Of a stretch of 7,425 bases of DNA, positions 6,621 through 7,425 are shown in pieces. The stretch's first letter is position 1, and each line of letters starts with the position of its first letter. The DNA comes from Ignavibacteriales bacterium (GTDB lineage: Bacteria > Bacteroidota > Ignavibacteria > Ignavibacteriales > Ignavibacteriaceae), in the NCBI GenBank assembly GCA_027349615.1, contig DAIEML010000116.1, positions 1-7,425 on the forward strand, read 5' to 3'. The position numbers and the translations under genes were made by a program. The notes beneath the pieces were generated by a model. That model searched no databases, had not been told where the DNA came from, and was given only the letters and a program-made list of their open reading frames with translations.

Positions 6621-7425
6621 TCATCTGCCTATTTGCAGATTATTCATAAAGGAATTATTAAATCCTTTTTTCGATATTCTGCTCATCATTTTCTGCATTT
6701 CGCTAAATTGCTTTATTAAGCGGTTCACATCTTGAATCGTTGTTCCGCTTCCTCTTGCAATTCTTTTACGCCGGCTTCCATTTAAAATCCTTGGATCCGA
6801 GCGCTCTTTCAATGTCATAGAACAAATAATTGCTTCAACTTTAATGAAAGCATTATCATCAATTTTCACATTTTTTAGCTGAGAACTAATCCCAGGAATC
6901 ATTCCCAGCAACGATGTTAAAGAACCCATTTTCTTAATTGCTTTAATTTGCTTAAGAAAATCATCAAAATCAAATTTATTTTTCCTTAATTTTTCTTCAA
7001 GCTTTTCGGCTTCAAGTTCATCAAAGTTTTCTTGTGCCTTTTCAACTAAGGAAATTATGTCGCCTTTGCCAAGAATTCTAGAAGCCAAACGATCTGGATA
7101 AAATACTTCAAGCGTATTTAGCTTTTCGCCGTTGCTTACAAACTTTATTGGTTTGCCGGTTACTGCACGAACTGATAAAGCAGCGCCGCCTCTTGAGTCG
7201 CCATCCAATTTAGTTAGAACAACACCATCATAATTAACACGTTCATTAAATATTTTTGCAGAATTGACTGCATCCTGGCCAATCATCGAATCAACTACAA
7301 ACAGAGTTTCCGTCGGTTTGATAATTTCTTTTATATCAGCAAGACCTTTTGCTTTTTTCCATGTTTCATATTTTTCTAATTGCTTATCATTAAACCAATA
7401 ACCGTCAGCCATTTTAAAATTGTCT
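6621..7425 (-). CDS. ffh: signal recognition particle GTPase Ffh, C-terminal part (runs off the window edge)
   Basis: Ffh binds 4.5S RNA and signal sequences and, with FtsY, delivers nascent membrane proteins. About 267 residues of the usual 440-450 are present. The residue numbers here count from the Met codon at 7410-7412. The G-domain end shows DSMIGQDAVN (41-50, family D-A-M-T-G-Q-D), G4 motif LTKLDGDSRGGAALS (66-80) and FVSNGEKLNTLEVFYPDRLA (91-110). The M domain has a Met-rich signal-binding region (KKMGSLTSLLGMIPGI, 160-175) and the 4.5S RNA-binding SRRKRIARGSGTT (213-225), ending with EMQKMMSRI. The frame is open to the window edge, so the Met is not a real start. The first ~24 residues do not match Ffh: the expected DTAGR GTPase motif is absent and the segment is longer than normal. 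The match becomes convincing at LADIKEIIKPTE (24-35). Upstream of rpsP is the standard ffh position. Confidence 0.93.
   Translation of the reverse strand, partial: DNFKMADGYWFNDKQLEKYETWKKAKGLADIKEIIKPTETLFVVDSMIGQDAVNSAKIFNERVNYDGVVLTKLDGDSRGGAALSVRAVTGKPIKFVSNGEKLNTLEVFYPDRLASRILGKGDIISLVEKAQENFDELEAEKLEEKLRKNKFDFDDFLKQIKAIKKMGSLTSLLGMIPGISSQLKNVKIDDNAFIKVEAIICSMTLKERSDPRILNGSRRKRIARGSGTTIQDVNRLIKQFSEMQKMMSRISKKGFNNSFMNNLQIGR

Overview
This is an AT-rich window (roughly one third GC by eye) from a Gram-negative-type bacterium. The Lys/Asn/Ile-rich proteins, the ribosomal protein S16 with a long charged C-terminal tail and the TrmD variant all point to the Bacteroidota/Chlorobi/Ignavibacteria side of the tree. 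That placement is inferred from protein style, not from a database search. No mobile element, CRISPR array, tRNA or rRNA is visible.

The left half is read on the + strand. A small, charged, unrecognised protein (28-363) is followed by a 107-base spacer with short repeats. Next comes a full-length urocanate hydratase, hutU (471-2150). Only 2 bases after it begins an ACT-domain D-3-phosphoglycerate-dehydrogenase-like enzyme (2153-3343). The last two form an evident transcription unit joining histidine breakdown to a 2-hydroxyacid dehydrogenase, an unusual partner for hutU. No hutH, hutI or hutG lies in the window. A near-perfect 11-bp hairpin (3353-3378) fills the gap to the converging gene.

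The right half is read on the - strand. From the right edge it runs ffh (C-terminal part only), rpsP, khpA, rimM, trmD, rplS: the classic conserved translation/secretion cluster. Junctions at the distal end are tight, with rimM/trmD and trmD/rplS overlapping. The cluster ends in a strong intrinsic terminator (stem 4169-4197 with a T7 run on the - strand). Beyond it, on the same strand, is a divergent protein that looks like the MqnA family (periplasmic-binding-protein fold, futalosine menaquinone pathway), with low sequence conservation and a short N-terminus.

Most of the window is ordinary housekeeping sequence. The points most worth a second look are the ffh segment at the window edge, which lacks the expected DTAGR GTPase motif, the divergent MqnA-like protein, the hutU-dehydrogenase pairing, and the compact hairpin between the converging genes. 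I did not find a convincing new multi-gene system.
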